A DNA stretch of 64,000 bases, taken from Streptomyces polyasparticus (GTDB lineage: Bacteria > Actinomycetota > Actinomycetes > Streptomycetales > Streptomycetaceae). How positions within the stretch are numbered: the first letter of the stretch is position 1; each line of letters begins with the position of its first letter. The position numbers and the translations under genes were made by a program. A model generated the notes under the pieces. The model did not search any database. It had not been told where the DNA came from and saw nothing but the letters and a program-made list of their open reading frames with translations. The stretch spans positions 186,001-250,000 of the forward strand of contig NZ_JACTVJ010000010.1 of assembly GCF_014493765.1 (NCBI RefSeq), written 5' to 3'. Shown here one piece after another: positions 33,813 to 43,367 of this stretch.

Positions 33813-35148
33813 ACCCGCACCCGCCGCAACCTCCACCGCAACTGTCGTCGCCCCCGCCCCCACAGCCCCCGCCACTCGCGGCCGTGGATCCGCCCGCGGT
33901 CCCCGCGGCCGTCTTCTTGGCGCGGGCCCGGGCCAGTTCGTCCCGGAGGCGGTCCGCGCGGGCCGCGTTCTCGCGGACCCTTGCGCGGCGTGTGCGTTCG
34001 TGGGCCGTGCCGTCGACCGGCTGCCACGGGCCCAGGCCGTGGCGGCGGTGCGCGAGCAGTGCGGCGGTGGTCACGCTCAGGCTCATCTGGCCCGTTTCCT
34101 GGCGGGGTTGGTAGGCGATGGAGGCATACGCGACGACGATCTCGGCGCCCTCGTGGACGGGACCGTAAAGGACCGCTTCGAAGGGCTCGGCGGCCGGGTC
34201 GACGCTGTGGTGTCCGTCGCCGATGCCGTACGAGGAGCTGCTGCCGAGCAGCCGGGCGGCCCGGCAGGTGTCCCGGCTCCCGACGGTGTAGCAGATCAGG
34301 GGGTGGCCGGCCGGGGCGGCGGCGTCGGGGTGTATCCAGTGGCGGCCGTCGGGCGCGATCCGGATGCCCACGCGCAGGGCGGGGTGCCTATGCGCCTCGT
34401 GCAGCCGGCGCGCGGCCCGGTAGGTGGTCAGGCCCCTGCCGTACAGGGTGCTGCCGAGGACGAGGAACAGCAGCGCGGCCGTCTGTTGCCCCACGGCGTC
34501 GTACCCGTCCCCGGTCAGGTCCTCGACCAGCGCGGCGATCACATGGCCCGCGGCGATCAGGCAGAACACCAGCCCGGTGTAGAACAGGGCGTGCCCGCGA
34601 TAGCCGTCCGACTCGGGCGCCCGCTCGGGCAGCGGGAAGCGCCGAGGTCCGGCCGCCGCCAGGAAGAGTGCGCGTTGCCTGCGCCGGGCCCGCAGGCACA
34701 GAAAGCTTCCGGCGAACGCCCAGGCGCACAAGGCGAGGACGAGCAGATGCCCGACCCGCTCACCGCCGCCGTTCGCCGAGGCGAGCGAGTACCCCGTGTC
34801 CACCGCGACGACCGTGGCGGCCGCCCCGGCCGGGACCGGCAGATGGCGATACCAGAAGGGCAGGGCCGCAAGGAGTACCGCGCCGGGATACCGCAGCCAG
34901 TCCGTACCGGCGTCCGCGCCGCCGTGCCACCCGGCGGAGGAGGACGTGAACGCCGACGTCAGCACGTACGAGAGGAGCACGAGGGCCGCCGCGGCCCAAC
35001 TCCCGGCGACGGGCGCGAAGATCGCCGGAACCCGGGCGCGCCGCCACTGCTCGGCGTCGCCCGCACTCCAGGTCCCCACCTCGGCTTCGGGCAGTGCCGC
35101 CACGGGCAGCTGTTTCACACGATCGTCGCGCGGCCTGAGCACTCGCAT
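33805..35148 (-). CDS. Multi-pass membrane protein with Gly/Cys-rich C-terminal tail
   Basis: A 447-residue protein beginning at ATG 35148 (Shine-Dalgarno GGGGGAA). About five to six membrane helices lie between residues 35 and 250, followed by a cytoplasmic region and an Arg-rich helix (ARVRENAARADRLRDELARARAKK). The last 24 residues are almost only Gly, Cys, Ser and Asp (SGGGCGGGGDDSCGGGCGG). The family is not recognised. The Cys-rich end could bind metal or be a processing tag. The stop overlaps the next gene. Confidence 0.75.
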   Translation of the reverse strand: MRVLRPRDDRVKQLPVAALPEAEVGTWSAGDAEQWRRARVPAIFAPVAGSWAAAALVLLSYVLTSAFTSSSAGWHGGADAGTDWLRYPGAVLLAALPFWYRHLPVPAGAAATVVAVDTGYSLASANGGGERVGHLLVLALCAWAFAGSFLCLRARRRQRALFLAAAGPRRFPLPERAPESDGYRGHALFYTGLVFCLIAAGHVIAALVEDLTGDGYDAVGQQTAALLFLVLGSTLYGRGLTTYRAARRLHEAHRHPALRVGIRIAPDGRHWIHPDAAAPAGHPLICYTVGSRDTCRAARLLGSSSSYGIGDGHHSVDPAAEPFEAVLYGPVHEGAEIVVAYASIAYQPRQETGQMSLSVTTAALLAHRRHGLGPWQPVDGTAHERTRRARVRENAARADRLRDELARARAKKTAAGTAGGSTAASGGGCGGGGDDSCGGGCGGCGCG

Positions 35149-35261
35149 CGCCAGTTCCCCCGGCTTCCCCCCCACGCGCCTCCCGTCCAGGCGCCCCGGC
35201 CAAGTGTTCCCGCCGGCGCCGCCGGGCAACCGCATACGGGGAGGCCGCGGGCACACACGAA

Positions 35262-35301
35262 GACCGTGCACCCTCGTCCGCTACGCCGAGGGTGCACGGT
35301 C
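35262..35301 (-). terminator. Strong hairpin terminator after membrane gene 35330
   Basis: Perfect 15-bp arms GACCGTGCACCCTCG and CGAGGGTGCACGGTC with a 10-base loop, 28 bases downstream of the stop at 35330 on the leftward strand. The long GC-rich stem fits a factor-independent terminator. Confidence 0.85.
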
Positions 35302-35329
35302 GTTCAGGGGGGCCGCGGTGCGGCTCGGG

Positions 35330-36343
35330 TCAGCCGACCGGTGCGGGCTGCGGAGCGTTGGCCGGAGCCGGGCTGTTCCCCGCCGGTGCGGTCCGCCTGC
35401 GTGCCCCGATCAGGACGAGGGCGAGGCCGGCCAGGGCCCACACGGCGAGTGTGATCGCCGGTCCGGTGGCTGCCGCCCCGTCGAAGAAGGACACGGACCG
35501 CAGCAGCGACCCGCCCGCTCCCGGCGGCAGCAACTGGCCGATGACACCGGCCGGCTGGGGCAGCAGCTCGGGCGCCGAGGCGACACCGGAGAACGGGTTG
35601 CCGATGAGGACCACGAGCAGGGCGCCGATCCCGATGCCGGCAGGGCCGATCAGCGCTGCGAACCCTGCCACGGCCGCGCTCACCGCGAGAGTCGAGAGCG
35701 CGAGCGCACCCGCCTCGGTCCACCAGTCACCGCTCAGCGCGCCCAGCCAGCTGTGGGCGAGCGCCGCCGCGACGATGCCGACCAGCGTGGCGGCGCCGAC
35801 CAGTGCGACCACGGCGCGTCCGCCGCGCAGGCCCATCACGGTGACCAGGGCGCCGGCCGCCACACCAGCGATCGCGAGCGGCAGCACGCTGGCGTTGAGC
35901 ACGCCGCCGCGCGGATCTTCGGCAGGGGCCGCGACCACATCGGCGGTGGGCACCTGGGTGCCTTGGGGTGCGCCGGCCGTGGCCGCCTGCTGCAGCAGCT
36001 GGGCCACGAGCGGGCTGGCCGCGGTGGCCGTCAGGAGCTTCGGTCCCTGCTCGGTGACGACGATCGCGCCGTATACGGTCCGGTCCTCGATCGCGTCGCG
36101 TGCGGCGGCTTCGTCGGCGTAGCGGTGGATTTCGAACGCGCCTTCGCGCTGGGAGAGTTGCTGCTCGACCTGGCTCACGGCAGTGGCGGGTCCGGCGACG
36201 CCGAGGGGCAGATCGCGGGGCGCGGTGCGCGAGGCGGGCCAGGCGAAGGCCCACAGGGCAAGCGCCACGATGACGGGCACGAGGACGATCACGGCGATGA
36301 GCTTGCGGGGGCTCGTTCCTGCCGGCGGGGTAGCGGAGGACAT
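35330..36343 (-). CDS. Membrane protein, ABC-2/YhgE-Pip-like permease
   Basis: A 337-residue protein with one N-terminal helix (LIAVIVLVPVIVALALWAFAW), a ~130-residue extracytoplasmic domain with FEIHRYADEAAARDAIEDRTVYGAIVV, and then five or six C-terminal helices (from about 155 to 320). This layout is that of YhgE/Pip and ABC-2 type membrane proteins. No ATPase is adjacent. It is divergent from a TetR regulator with shared direct repeats, so it is probably a TetR-controlled efflux-like protein. Confidence 0.8.
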   Translation of the reverse strand: MSSATPPAGTSPRKLIAVIVLVPVIVALALWAFAWPASRTAPRDLPLGVAGPATAVSQVEQQLSQREGAFEIHRYADEAAARDAIEDRTVYGAIVVTEQGPKLLTATAASPLVAQLLQQAATAGAPQGTQVPTADVVAAPAEDPRGGVLNASVLPLAIAGVAAGALVTVMGLRGGRAVVALVGAATLVGIVAAALAHSWLGALSGDWWTEAGALALSTLAVSAAVAGFAALIGPAGIGIGALLVVLIGNPFSGVASAPELLPQPAGVIGQLLPPGAGGSLLRSVSFFDGAAATGPAITLAVWALAGLALVLIGARRRTAPAGNSPAPANAPQPAPVG

Positions 36344-36392
36344 GGTGTGCTCCTTGTCGGGAGGGGCGCCGCGGTGGCGCCGGATTTAAAGA

Positions 36393-36466
36393 GAAGGATC
36401 GTTCGTTTTGCGTTGGCCTCACTGTCCCGCCGCCCTGTCCTCTTGTCAAGAAGGAATGTTCGTTTT
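36393..36466. promoter_or_regulatory. Direct repeat operator between membrane gene and TetR, with promoters
   Basis: GAAGGATCGTTCGTTTT (36393-36409) and GAAGGAATGTTCGTTTT (36450-36466) differ at two positions and are 57 bp apart, one in each promoter of the divergent pair. For TetR, TTGTCA (36443-36448) and TAGTTT (36466-36471) are 17 bp apart and leave a leaderless start at ATG 36478. Likely TetR sites. Confidence 0.65.
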
Positions 36467-36477
36467 AGTTTGTGACC

Positions 36478-37095
36478 ATGGCCCGCGTATCCCAGGAACA
36501 CCTCGACGCCCGACGGCGTCAGATCATGGTCGGCGCACGTCGCTGCTTCGCACGCAACGGCTTCCACGCCACGTCCATGCAGGACATCCTCAAGGAGGTC
36601 GGCCTCTCCGCCGGCGCCGTCTACCGATACTTCAGCGGCAAGGAAGAGCTCATCGAGGCGATCGCCGAAGAGGCCTTCTCGGTGCTGCATGACGCCTTCG
36701 ACGAGGCGGCCCGGCAGAGCCCGCCGCCGCTGCCCGACGAGCTCCTCGGCTATGTGCTGCGTCAGTGCTTCGCCGGTACGGGCTTCGACACGGAGCGCGA
36801 ATTCGGTCAACTCGTGCTGCAGGTCTGGGGCGAGACCACGCGCAACGAGGTCCTGGGGGCCAAGGTGCACGCGGCCGTGACAATGATGCGCGCGGGCTGG
36901 ACCGAGGTGGTCAAGGAGTACCAGCGGCAGGGCATCATGCCGGACGATGTGGAACCGGAGTACGCGGCCCGCACCCTCATGGGCTGTGCGATGGGCTTCA
37001 TCGCGCAGCAGGCGCTGTTCGGCGATCTTGAGATCGATCAGCTGCAGCAGGGGCTGCGAGGCGTCATGCGGATGCAGGTTACGGGCGCCAGTTAA
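36478..37095 (+). CDS. TetR family transcriptional regulator
   Basis: A 205-residue TetR protein. The N-terminal HTH is MVGARRCFARNGFHATSM then LSAGAVYRYFSGKEELI (about residues 14-55). The C-terminal ligand domain is helical. ATG 36478 is preferred over GTG 36472. It is divergent from the membrane protein at 36343, and both promoters carry copies of the same 17-bp repeat, consistent with autoregulation plus control of the efflux-like gene. Confidence 0.93.
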   Translation: MARVSQEHLDARRRQIMVGARRCFARNGFHATSMQDILKEVGLSAGAVYRYFSGKEELIEAIAEEAFSVLHDAFDEAARQSPPPLPDELLGYVLRQCFAGTGFDTEREFGQLVLQVWGETTRNEVLGAKVHAAVTMMRAGWTEVVKEYQRQGIMPDDVEPEYAARTLMGCAMGFIAQQALFGDLEIDQLQQGLRGVMRMQVTGAS

Positions 37096-37155
37096 CGCGG
37101 AGGAAAAACTTCGGCATTAGCGTGCAACCTCTTCCGGAGACAGTGAGGTGCACGC

Positions 37156-37458
37156 GTGCAACTGACCCCGCATGAGCAGGAACGACTGCTCATCCATGTG
37201 GCCGCCGACGTGGCGGCCAAGCGCCGCGAACGCGGAGTGAAGCTCAACCACCCGGAGAGCGTCGCCCTGATCACCTCGCATGTCCTGGAGGGTGCGCGGG
37301 ACGGCAGAACCGTCGCGGAGCTGATGCGTTCCGGGCGCAAGGTCCTCACCCGGGCCGATGTCATGGAAGGCGTCCCCGAGATGCTCCACGACGTCCAGGT
37401 CGAGGCGACCTTCCCGGACGGGACCAAGCTGGTCACCGTGCACGAGCCGATCGTCTGA
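37156..37458 (+). CDS. ureA: Urease subunit gamma UreA
   Basis: A 100-residue urease gamma subunit: [20 protein letters not shown] at the start, then [21 protein letters not shown], both diagnostic. With UreB and UreC it makes the urease core that hydrolyses urea to ammonia and carbamate. It starts at GTG 37156 after GAGGTG. First gene of ureABCFGD. Confidence 0.97.
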   Translation: MQLTPHEQERLLIHVAADVAAKRRERGVKLNHPESVALITSHVLEGARDGRTVAELMRSGRKVLTRADVMEGVPEMLHDVQVEATFPDGTKLVTVHEPIV

Positions 37459-37474
37459 CGGGGGAGTCCTGCCC

Positions 37475-37786
37475 ATGATCCCCGGAGAGATCCTGTACGC
37501 CGAAGACGCCGTGGCGCTGAACGCCGGCCTCCCCGTCACCCGGCTCACTGTCCTCAACGCCGCCGACCGCCCGGTCCAGGTCGGCTCCCACTACCACTTC
37601 GCCGAGGCCAACCCCGGTCTGGAATTCGACCGTGCGGCCGCCCACGGCAAGCGCCTCAACATCGCGGCCGGTACCGCCGTGCGCTTCGAGCCGGGCATTC
37701 CGGCCGAGGTGGAACTCGTACCTCTGAAGGGCCTGCGGCTGGTTCCCGGGCTGCGTGGCGAGACCGCGGGAGCGCTCGATGCCTGA
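37475..37786 (+). CDS. ureB: Urease subunit beta UreB
   Basis: A 103-residue urease beta subunit. [11 protein letters not shown] at the start and [18 protein letters not shown] in the middle are family signatures. ATG 37475 has GGGGAG eight bases ahead. The longer frame back to 37358 runs into ureA and is not used. Its end overlaps ureC by eight bases (ATGCCTGA), the same overlap seen for bioB-bioA. Confidence 0.97.
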   Translation: MIPGEILYAEDAVALNAGLPVTRLTVLNAADRPVQVGSHYHFAEANPGLEFDRAAAHGKRLNIAAGTAVRFEPGIPAEVELVPLKGLRLVPGLRGETAGALDA

Positions 37787-39500
37787 ACTGACACGTGCCG
37801 CCTACGCCGATCTGTTCGGCCCCACGACCGGTGACCGCATCCGTCTCGCGGACACCGATCTGTTCATCGAGATCGAGGAGGACCGCGCGGGCGGACCCGG
37901 ACGCGCCGGAGAGGAGGCGGTGTTCGGCGGCGGCAAGGTCATCCGTGAGTCGATGGGCCAGTCCTGCGTCACGCGGGCCGAAGGCGCGCCCGACACCGTC
38001 ATCACCGGCGCGGTGATCCTCGACCACTGGGGCATCGTCAAGGCCGACATCGGCATACGGGACGGCCGGATCACCGGAATCGGCAAGGCGGGCAATCCCG
38101 ACACGATGGACGGGGTGCACCCGGACCTCGTGATCGGACCCGAGACCGAGATCATCGCGGGCAACGGGCGGATCCTGACCGCCGGCACCGTCGACGCGCA
38201 TGTCCACTTCATCACGCCGACGCTCTTCGACACGGCGCTCGCCGCCGGCACCACGACCGTCGTCGGCGGCGGCACCGGACCGGCCGAGGGCACCAAGGCA
38301 ACCACGATCACCCCCAGTTCCTGGCATCTGGAGCGGATGTTCCAGGCGCTCGACAACACGCCCGTCAACGTCGGACTGCTCGGCAAGGGCAACACGATGT
38401 CCCGCGACGCGATGTACGCCCAACTGCGGGGCGGCGCGCTCGGGTTCAAGATCCATGAGGACTGGGGCGCCACCCCGGCCGTGATCGACGCCTGTCTGTC
38501 CGTATGCGAGGAGACCGGCGCCCAGCTGGCCATCCACACGGACACACTCAACGAGGCCGGGTTCGTGGCCGACACGCTCGCCGCGATCGCGGGCCGGTCC
38601 ATCCACGCGTACCACACCGAGGGCGCGGGAGGCGGGCACGCGCCCGACATCATCACCGTGGTCTCCGAGCCCAACATCCTGCCGAGCTCGACCAATCCGA
38701 CCCGGCCGCACACCGTCAACACCGTCGAGGAGCACCTCGACATGCTGATGGTCTGCCACCACCTCAACCCGGGCGTCCCCGAGGACCTCGCCTTCGCCGA
38801 ATCGCGGATCAGGCCCTCGACCATCGCGGCCGAGGACATCCTGCACGACCTGGGCGCCATCTCGATCATCTCCTCCGACTCGCAGGCGATGGGCCGGATC
38901 GGCGAAGTGGTCCTGCGCACCTGGCAGACCGCGCACGTGATGAAGAAGCGCCGCGGCTTCCTGCCCGGCGACGTACGGGCGGACAACCACCGGGCACGTC
39001 GCTATGTCGCCAAATACACGATCAACCCGGCCGTGGCCCAGGGCATCGACCACGAGGTCGGTTCCGTGGAGAGCGGCAAGCTCGCGGACCTGGTCCTGTG
39101 GGACCCGGCGTTCTTCGGCGTGAAGCCGCAGCTCGTCATCAAGGGCGGGCAGATCGCGTATGCGCAGATGGGGGACTCCAACGCCTCCATCCCCACCCCG
39201 CAGCCGGTCCTTCCCCGGCCGATGTTCGGGGCGGTGGGCAAGGCGCCCGGCCAGGGGTCGTTCAACTTCGTGGCGCAGGCCGCGCTGGACGACGGTCTTC
39301 CCGAACGCCTGGGCCTGGACAAGCAGTTCACCGCGATCGGCTCCACCCGCGGCATCACCAAGGCCGATATGCGGGAGAACGACGCACGGCCCGACGTCCG
39401 TGTCGAACCCGACAGCTTCGCCGTCACCATCGACGGAGCGCTGGTCGAGCCCGATCCGGCCACCGAACTGCCCATGACGCAGCGGTACTTCCTGTTCTGA
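37779..39500 (+). CDS. ureC: Urease subunit alpha UreC
   Basis: A 573-residue catalytic subunit. All nickel-site residues are present: His141 and His143 (DAHVHF), carbamylated Lys224 (GFKIHEDWG), His253 (AIHTDTLNE), His279 and Asp367 (SSDSQAMGR). The mobile-flap Cys326-His327 (MVCHHLNP) is intact too. The start at ATG 37779 overlaps ureB. Expected to be active once matured by UreD/F/G. Confidence 0.98.
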   Translation: MPELTRAAYADLFGPTTGDRIRLADTDLFIEIEEDRAGGPGRAGEEAVFGGGKVIRESMGQSCVTRAEGAPDTVITGAVILDHWGIVKADIGIRDGRITGIGKAGNPDTMDGVHPDLVIGPETEIIAGNGRILTAGTVDAHVHFITPTLFDTALAAGTTTVVGGGTGPAEGTKATTITPSSWHLERMFQALDNTPVNVGLLGKGNTMSRDAMYAQLRGGALGFKIHEDWGATPAVIDACLSVCEETGAQLAIHTDTLNEAGFVADTLAAIAGRSIHAYHTEGAGGGHAPDIITVVSEPNILPSSTNPTRPHTVNTVEEHLDMLMVCHHLNPGVPEDLAFAESRIRPSTIAAEDILHDLGAISIISSDSQAMGRIGEVVLRTWQTAHVMKKRRGFLPGDVRADNHRARRYVAKYTINPAVAQGIDHEVGSVESGKLADLVLWDPAFFGVKPQLVIKGGQIAYAQMGDSNASIPTPQPVLPRPMFGAVGKAPGQGSFNFVAQAALDDGLPERLGLDKQFTAIGSTRGITKADMRENDARPDVRVEPDSFAVTIDGALVEPDPATELPMTQRYFLF

Positions 39501-39534
39501 CCGCTGTCGCCGTTCCCGCACGAGGAGTACGTCC

Positions 39535-40209
39535 ATGAGCAGAGCCGCATTGCTCGTCCTGGCCGACGGCCGCTTCCCCGCGGGCGGGCACGCCCACTCC
39601 GGGGGAGCCGAGGAGGCGGTCAAGGCAGGCCGGATCACGGACGCGGCCACGCTCGAGGAGTTCTGCCGGGGCCGGCTGCACACCGCGGGCCTGGTCGCGG
39701 CAGGCCTCGCCGCCGCGGCCGCGCTCGGCATCGACCCGCTCGTCCTCGACGACGCGGCCGATGCCCGTACACCGTCGGCCGCCCTGCGCACCGCGGGACG
39801 CAAGCTCGGCCGGCAGCTCCTTCGGGCCGCGCGCGCCACCTGGCCCTCGCCCGAACTCTCGGCGCTCGCCGCCGCCCGCCCCCGCGGCGCCCACCAGCCG
39901 GTGGTGCTCGGCCTCACCGCGCGGGCGGCGGGACTCGGGCCGGAGGACGCCGCCTACTGCGCCGTGTACGAAAGCGTCGGCGGCCCTTCCACCGCGACCG
40001 TACGGCTGCTCAGCCTCGATCCGTTCCAGGCGACCGCGGTGCTCGCGCGGCTCGCACCCGCGATGGACGAGACCGTGACAGCGGCGGTGACGGCCGCCCG
40101 CCGGGCGCTCGACGACGGCGTGGACGCCCTGCCCCGCGCGTCCGCGCCGCTCCTGGAGATCGGCGCCGAAGCCCATGCCGCCTGGCCGGTACGGCTCTTC
40201 GCCTCGTAA
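39535..40209 (+). CDS. ureF: Urease accessory protein UreF
   Basis: A 224-residue helical accessory protein. [24 protein letters not shown] at the N-terminus is the UreF signature (usual form LQLxDSxFPxGxFxHSxGLE). It forms the UreG-UreF-UreD complex that loads nickel into urease. Starts at ATG 39535 with GAGGAG upstream. Confidence 0.93.
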   Translation: MSRAALLVLADGRFPAGGHAHSGGAEEAVKAGRITDAATLEEFCRGRLHTAGLVAAGLAAAAALGIDPLVLDDAADARTPSAALRTAGRKLGRQLLRAARATWPSPELSALAAARPRGAHQPVVLGLTARAAGLGPEDAAYCAVYESVGGPSTATVRLLSLDPFQATAVLARLAPAMDETVTAAVTAARRALDDGVDALPRASAPLLEIGAEAHAAWPVRLFAS

Positions 40210-40244
40210 TCGTCAACTCTCCGATCCCGCAGAGGAATCCACCC

Positions 40245-40931
40245 ATGCACCTCGACCATGCGACCACCTTCCCCGAACGCCACACCCACAGCGCCGAGCC
40301 GCTGCGCGCCGACGGCACCCGCCGTGCGCTGCGGATAGGGCTCGGCGGCCCCGTCGGCTCCGGCAAGACCGCCACCGTCGCGGCCCTGTGCCGCGCCCTG
40401 CGCGACACGGTCTCGCTGGCCGTGGTCACCAACGACATCTACACCCGTGAGGACGCCGACTTCCTGCTCCGCGAGTCCGTGCTTCCGCCCGAGCGGATCA
40501 CCGCCGTGGAGACCGGCGCCTGCCCGCACACCGCGATCCGCGACGACATCTCCGCCAACCTCGAAGCCGTCGAGGACCTGGAGGACGCGATCGGACCGCT
40601 GCAGCTGATCCTGGTCGAGTCCGGCGGCGACAACCTCACCGCCACCTTCTCCAAGGGTCTCGTCGACGCCCAGATCTTCGTGATCGACGTCGCGGGCGGC
40701 GACGACATCCCGCGCAAGGGCGGCCCCGGCGTCACCACCGCCGACCTGCTTGTGGTCAACAAGACGGACCTGGCCCCGCACGTGGGCTCCGACCTGCAGC
40801 GCATGGCGCGCGACGCCAAGGAGCAGCGGCACGAACTGCCGGTCGTCTTCCAGTCGTTGCGCTCGGAGCGCGGCGTGACCGACGTGGCCGACTGGGTGCG
40901 GGCGCGGCTCGCCGCCTGGAACGCGGCATGA
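40245..40931 (+). CDS. ureG: Urease accessory GTPase UreG
   Basis: A 228-residue SIMIBI GTPase that drives nickel delivery. P-loop GGPVGSGKT (34-42), metal motif Cys93-Pro-His95 (GACPHTA), and [10 protein letters not shown] for base recognition. The first 15 residues carry four histidines (positions 2, 5, 13 and 15), more than in many UreG proteins, and could store or bind nickel since no ureE is in the cluster. Overlaps ureD by four bases (ATGA). Confidence 0.96.
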   Translation: MHLDHATTFPERHTHSAEPLRADGTRRALRIGLGGPVGSGKTATVAALCRALRDTVSLAVVTNDIYTREDADFLLRESVLPPERITAVETGACPHTAIRDDISANLEAVEDLEDAIGPLQLILVESGGDNLTATFSKGLVDAQIFVIDVAGGDDIPRKGGPGVTTADLLVVNKTDLAPHVGSDLQRMARDAKEQRHELPVVFQSLRSERGVTDVADWVRARLAAWNAA

Positions 40932-41746
40932 CCGCGGAGCTTCTCGCCGTCGCACCACGGGCCGCTGTCACGATCGCGGGCATCGAGGCGACCGCCCGGA
41001 TCGAGGCCCGTCCCGGCCCGGGCGGCGCCACGGTCCTGCCCGTCCTCGAAGGCGAAGGCCCGCTGGCCGTACGCCGGATCCGCGGCCTGTACGGCGAAGG
41101 CCGCGTCGCCCTGGTCGGCGCCATGAGCGCACCGCTCGGCGGCGACCGGCTCGCCGTACGCGCCGATGTGGCGGACGGTGCCCGGCTGCACGTCGCCGCC
41201 ACCGCGGCCACGATCGCCCTGCCCGGCCAGAGCGGCCAACCGGCGCATTACGACGTGCGGTTGACCGTCGGCCGCGGCGCCACTCTGCACTGGCTGCCCG
41301 AGCAGCTCATCAGCGCGAACGGCAGCGATCTGCGGGTGACGACCCGGGCGGAGGTCGCCGAGGACGCCGTCCTCGTGCTGCGCGAGGAACAGGTGCTCGG
41401 ACGCAGCGGTGAAGCACCCGGCCGGCTCACCAGCCGCCTGACGGTCACGTGCGCAGGCCGCCCGCTGCTCGACCAGGAACTGTCCTGCGGCCCGGGCGCC
41501 CCGGCCGGCTGGGACGGCCCCGCCGTGCTCGCCGGACTGCGCGCGCTCGGCCAACTCCTCGTCGTACGACCGGAATTCACCGAGTCTCCGGTGCGGCCGC
41601 GCATGCTGGGCGACCGTGCTTCGCTCACCCCGCTTGCGGGACCGGCCGCGCTCGTCACCGCCGTGGCAGCGGATGCGCTGGCGGTGCGGCGGATCCTGGA
41701 CGAGGCCCTGGAGTTGCTGCTGGGCGAGGCCGCGGACGGCCGCTAG
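40928..41746 (+). CDS. ureD: Urease accessory protein UreD/UreH
   Basis: A 272-residue all-beta accessory protein that bridges apo-urease and UreF-Ure[17 protein letters not shown], then [23 protein letters not shown] and [17 protein letters not shown] match the UreD family. It is the last gene of the operon. Downstream lies a 36-bp tandem repeat and the convergent YbaK gene. Confidence 0.92.
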   Translation: MTAELLAVAPRAAVTIAGIEATARIEARPGPGGATVLPVLEGEGPLAVRRIRGLYGEGRVALVGAMSAPLGGDRLAVRADVADGARLHVAATAATIALPGQSGQPAHYDVRLTVGRGATLHWLPEQLISANGSDLRVTTRAEVAEDAVLVLREEQVLGRSGEAPGRLTSRLTVTCAGRPLLDQELSCGPGAPAGWDGPAVLAGLRALGQLLVVRPEFTESPVRPRMLGDRASLTPLAGPAALVTAVAADALAVRRILDEALELLLGEAADGR

Positions 41747-41770
41747 GCGAGGAAGCCGGATCGCGGGGGA

Positions 41771-41914
41771 CAGGCCGACCGTGGCTACTCCGCGATCGGT
41801 GGGGGAGAGGCCGAAGGTGGCTACTGAGCGGTCGGCGGGGAAGAGGCCGAAGGTGGCTACTGAGCGGTCGGCGGGGAAGAGGCCGAAGGTGCCTGCTCCG
41901 CGATCGGCGCCGTC
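41771..41914. repeat. Minisatellite, four copies of 36 bp, overlapping ybaK-like 3' end
   Basis: Copies begin at 41771, 41807, 41843 and 41879 with an exact 36-bp period. The second and third are identical (GAGGCCGAAGGTGGCTACTG...) and the outer two are diverged. On the leftward strand each inner unit contains an in-frame TAG. The stop of the YbaK-like gene (41857) is one of these, and its last 15-20 codons (Ala/Pro/Ser-rich) come from the repeat. Confidence 0.9.
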
Positions 41915-42378
41915 CGCGGCTCAGCGATCGCCACATAGTCCGCGGTCCGCAGCGCCAGGGAGCGGTCGAGCCGCGCCGCGTTGAAGAACAGCTCCTCGTG
42001 CTCCAACAGCGCCGGATCGACGACGAGTTGCAGCTCCGGATCGAACGAGAACGGCAGGAAGGTCCCGCTGACGCTGCCCGCGAGCCGCTCGGCCACCTCG
42101 GTGGTCGCGAAGCCCGCGTAGACACCGCCGAGCAGCGCCTTCACCGCGCCCAGGTCCACGCGCCGGTCACCCGGCACCACGGCGAGCACATACGCCTTGG
42201 TCTTCTTGGTCAGCTTCACCATCACGACGATGCACTTGGCCGCCTGCTGCAGCGTATTGCCGCGCAGCGCGCTCACCGCCTCCGTGGCGCCCTCGGGCTC
42301 GTGCTCGATGACGCGGTACTGCGCACCGCGCTCGTCGAGCAGTCCGATCAGCTTGGTGTACTGCTCATGCTCCGCCAC
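41857..42378 (-). CDS. YbaK/prolyl-tRNA deacylase domain protein
   Basis: A 173-residue aminoacyl-tRNA editing-type protein. EPEGATEAVSALRGNTLQQAAKCIVVMV carries the conserved Lys of the YbaK active site. The region GTFLPFSFDPELQLVVDPALLEHEELFFNAA is the family's C-terminal core. It clears mischarged tRNA or acts on a related substrate. The tail APIAEQAPSASSPPTAQ is repeat-derived and probably unstructured. Confidence 0.9.
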   Translation of the reverse strand: MAEHEQYTKLIGLLDERGAQYRVIEHEPEGATEAVSALRGNTLQQAAKCIVVMVKLTKKTKAYVLAVVPGDRRVDLGAVKALLGGVYAGFATTEVAERLAGSVSGTFLPFSFDPELQLVVDPALLEHEELFFNAARLDRSLALRTADYVAIAEPRTAPIAEQAPSASSPPTAQ

Positions 42379-42457
42379 GTGCCCGCCCTGAGTCCGTTCC
42401 GCCGAGAAGCATTCACCCTAACTCAGCGGTCCGGGCGCCCGATTGCGCGGCCTGCGC

Positions 42458-43189
42458 CTAACTCAGCGGCATCCGCGGGGACTTCTTCCCCTTCTTCTCG
42501 GCCTTGGCCGCCTCCTGCTCCTCGGCCTTCACCACCGCCGCGTAGCGGTCGACGTACTCCTGACCGGACAGTTCGAGGATGGAGTACATGATCTCGTCGG
42601 TCACCGCGCGCAGGGCGGCCTTCTCGTTGTCCATCCCCGCATAGCGGGAGAAGTCCAGGGGCTTGCCGAAGCGGATGGTGATGGGCCGCAGGCTGGGAAT
42701 CTTCTGGCCGGGAGGCTGCGCCTCGAACGTGCCGATCATCGCGCACGGCACCACCGGCACACCCGCCTTGAGTGCCATCGCGGCCACGCCGACCTTGCCC
42801 TTGTAGAGCCGCCCGTCGTGCGAGCGCGTGCCCTCGGGGTAGATCCCGAGCAACTCTCCCTTGCGCAGGACGCCGAGCCCTTCGCGGATCGCGTTCTGCC
42901 CGGCCTCCTTGCCCGACCGGTCGACGGGGATCTGCCCCGCGCTGCGGAAGAAGAAGGCCGTCAGGCGTCCCTTGAGGCCGGGGCCGGTGAAGTACTCGGC
43001 CTTGGCGAGGAACGTGATCCGCCGCTTCAGGATCGCGGGCATCAGGAAATGGTCGGAGAATGAGAGGTGGTTGCCGGCGACGATGGCCGCGCCGGTGTCC
43101 GGCACGTGCTCAAGGCCCTCGATTCGCGGCCGGAACATCAGCCGGAGCAGCGGGCCGAGGAGCACGTACTTCAAGACGTAATAGAACAT
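42458..43189 (-). CDS. 1-acyl-glycerol-3-phosphate acyltransferase (PlsC-like)
   Basis: A 243-residue LPLAT enzyme: His41-xxxx-Asp46 (NHLSFSD) as catalytic motif, then FYRSAGQIPVDR-like FFFRSAGQIPVDRSG and GIYPEGTRS for glycerol-phosphate binding. An N-terminal helix (YYVLKYVLLGPLLRLMF) anchors it. Makes phosphatidic acid or a related lipid. ATG 43189 is used; the open frame upstream to 43603 is antisense to the next gene. The Lys/Glu-rich end (EEQEAAKAEKKGKKS) is probably cytosolic. Confidence 0.92.
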   Translation of the reverse strand: MFYYVLKYVLLGPLLRLMFRPRIEGLEHVPDTGAAIVAGNHLSFSDHFLMPAILKRRITFLAKAEYFTGPGLKGRLTAFFFRSAGQIPVDRSGKEAGQNAIREGLGVLRKGELLGIYPEGTRSHDGRLYKGKVGVAAMALKAGVPVVPCAMIGTFEAQPPGQKIPSLRPITIRFGKPLDFSRYAGMDNEKAALRAVTDEIMYSILELSGQEYVDRYAAVVKAEEQEAAKAEKKGKKSPRMPLS

Positions 43190-43367
43190 GGCGGCTGCTC
43201 CCCGTTTCGGTTGTCGTGGCGCTGTACCTGCTGGTGCGGTGGCCCCGAGCCGACACAGTGTAGATCCCGCCGCTGCAGTGCGTAAGCGTCCTCGGCGCGG
43301 GTACGCGGGATCGGTCGCCGATGGCAACCCAGGGGTCCACCGGGACACCTGAGGAAAGGAGCGGACG

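Noticed and set aside
37656-39917. A 753-codon leftward frame
   Set aside because: Antisense to ureC and ureF, which have complete catalytic motifs.
41771-41914. CRISPR array
   Set aside because: The repeats are contiguous with no unique spacers and no cas genes are in the window, so it is a minisatellite.
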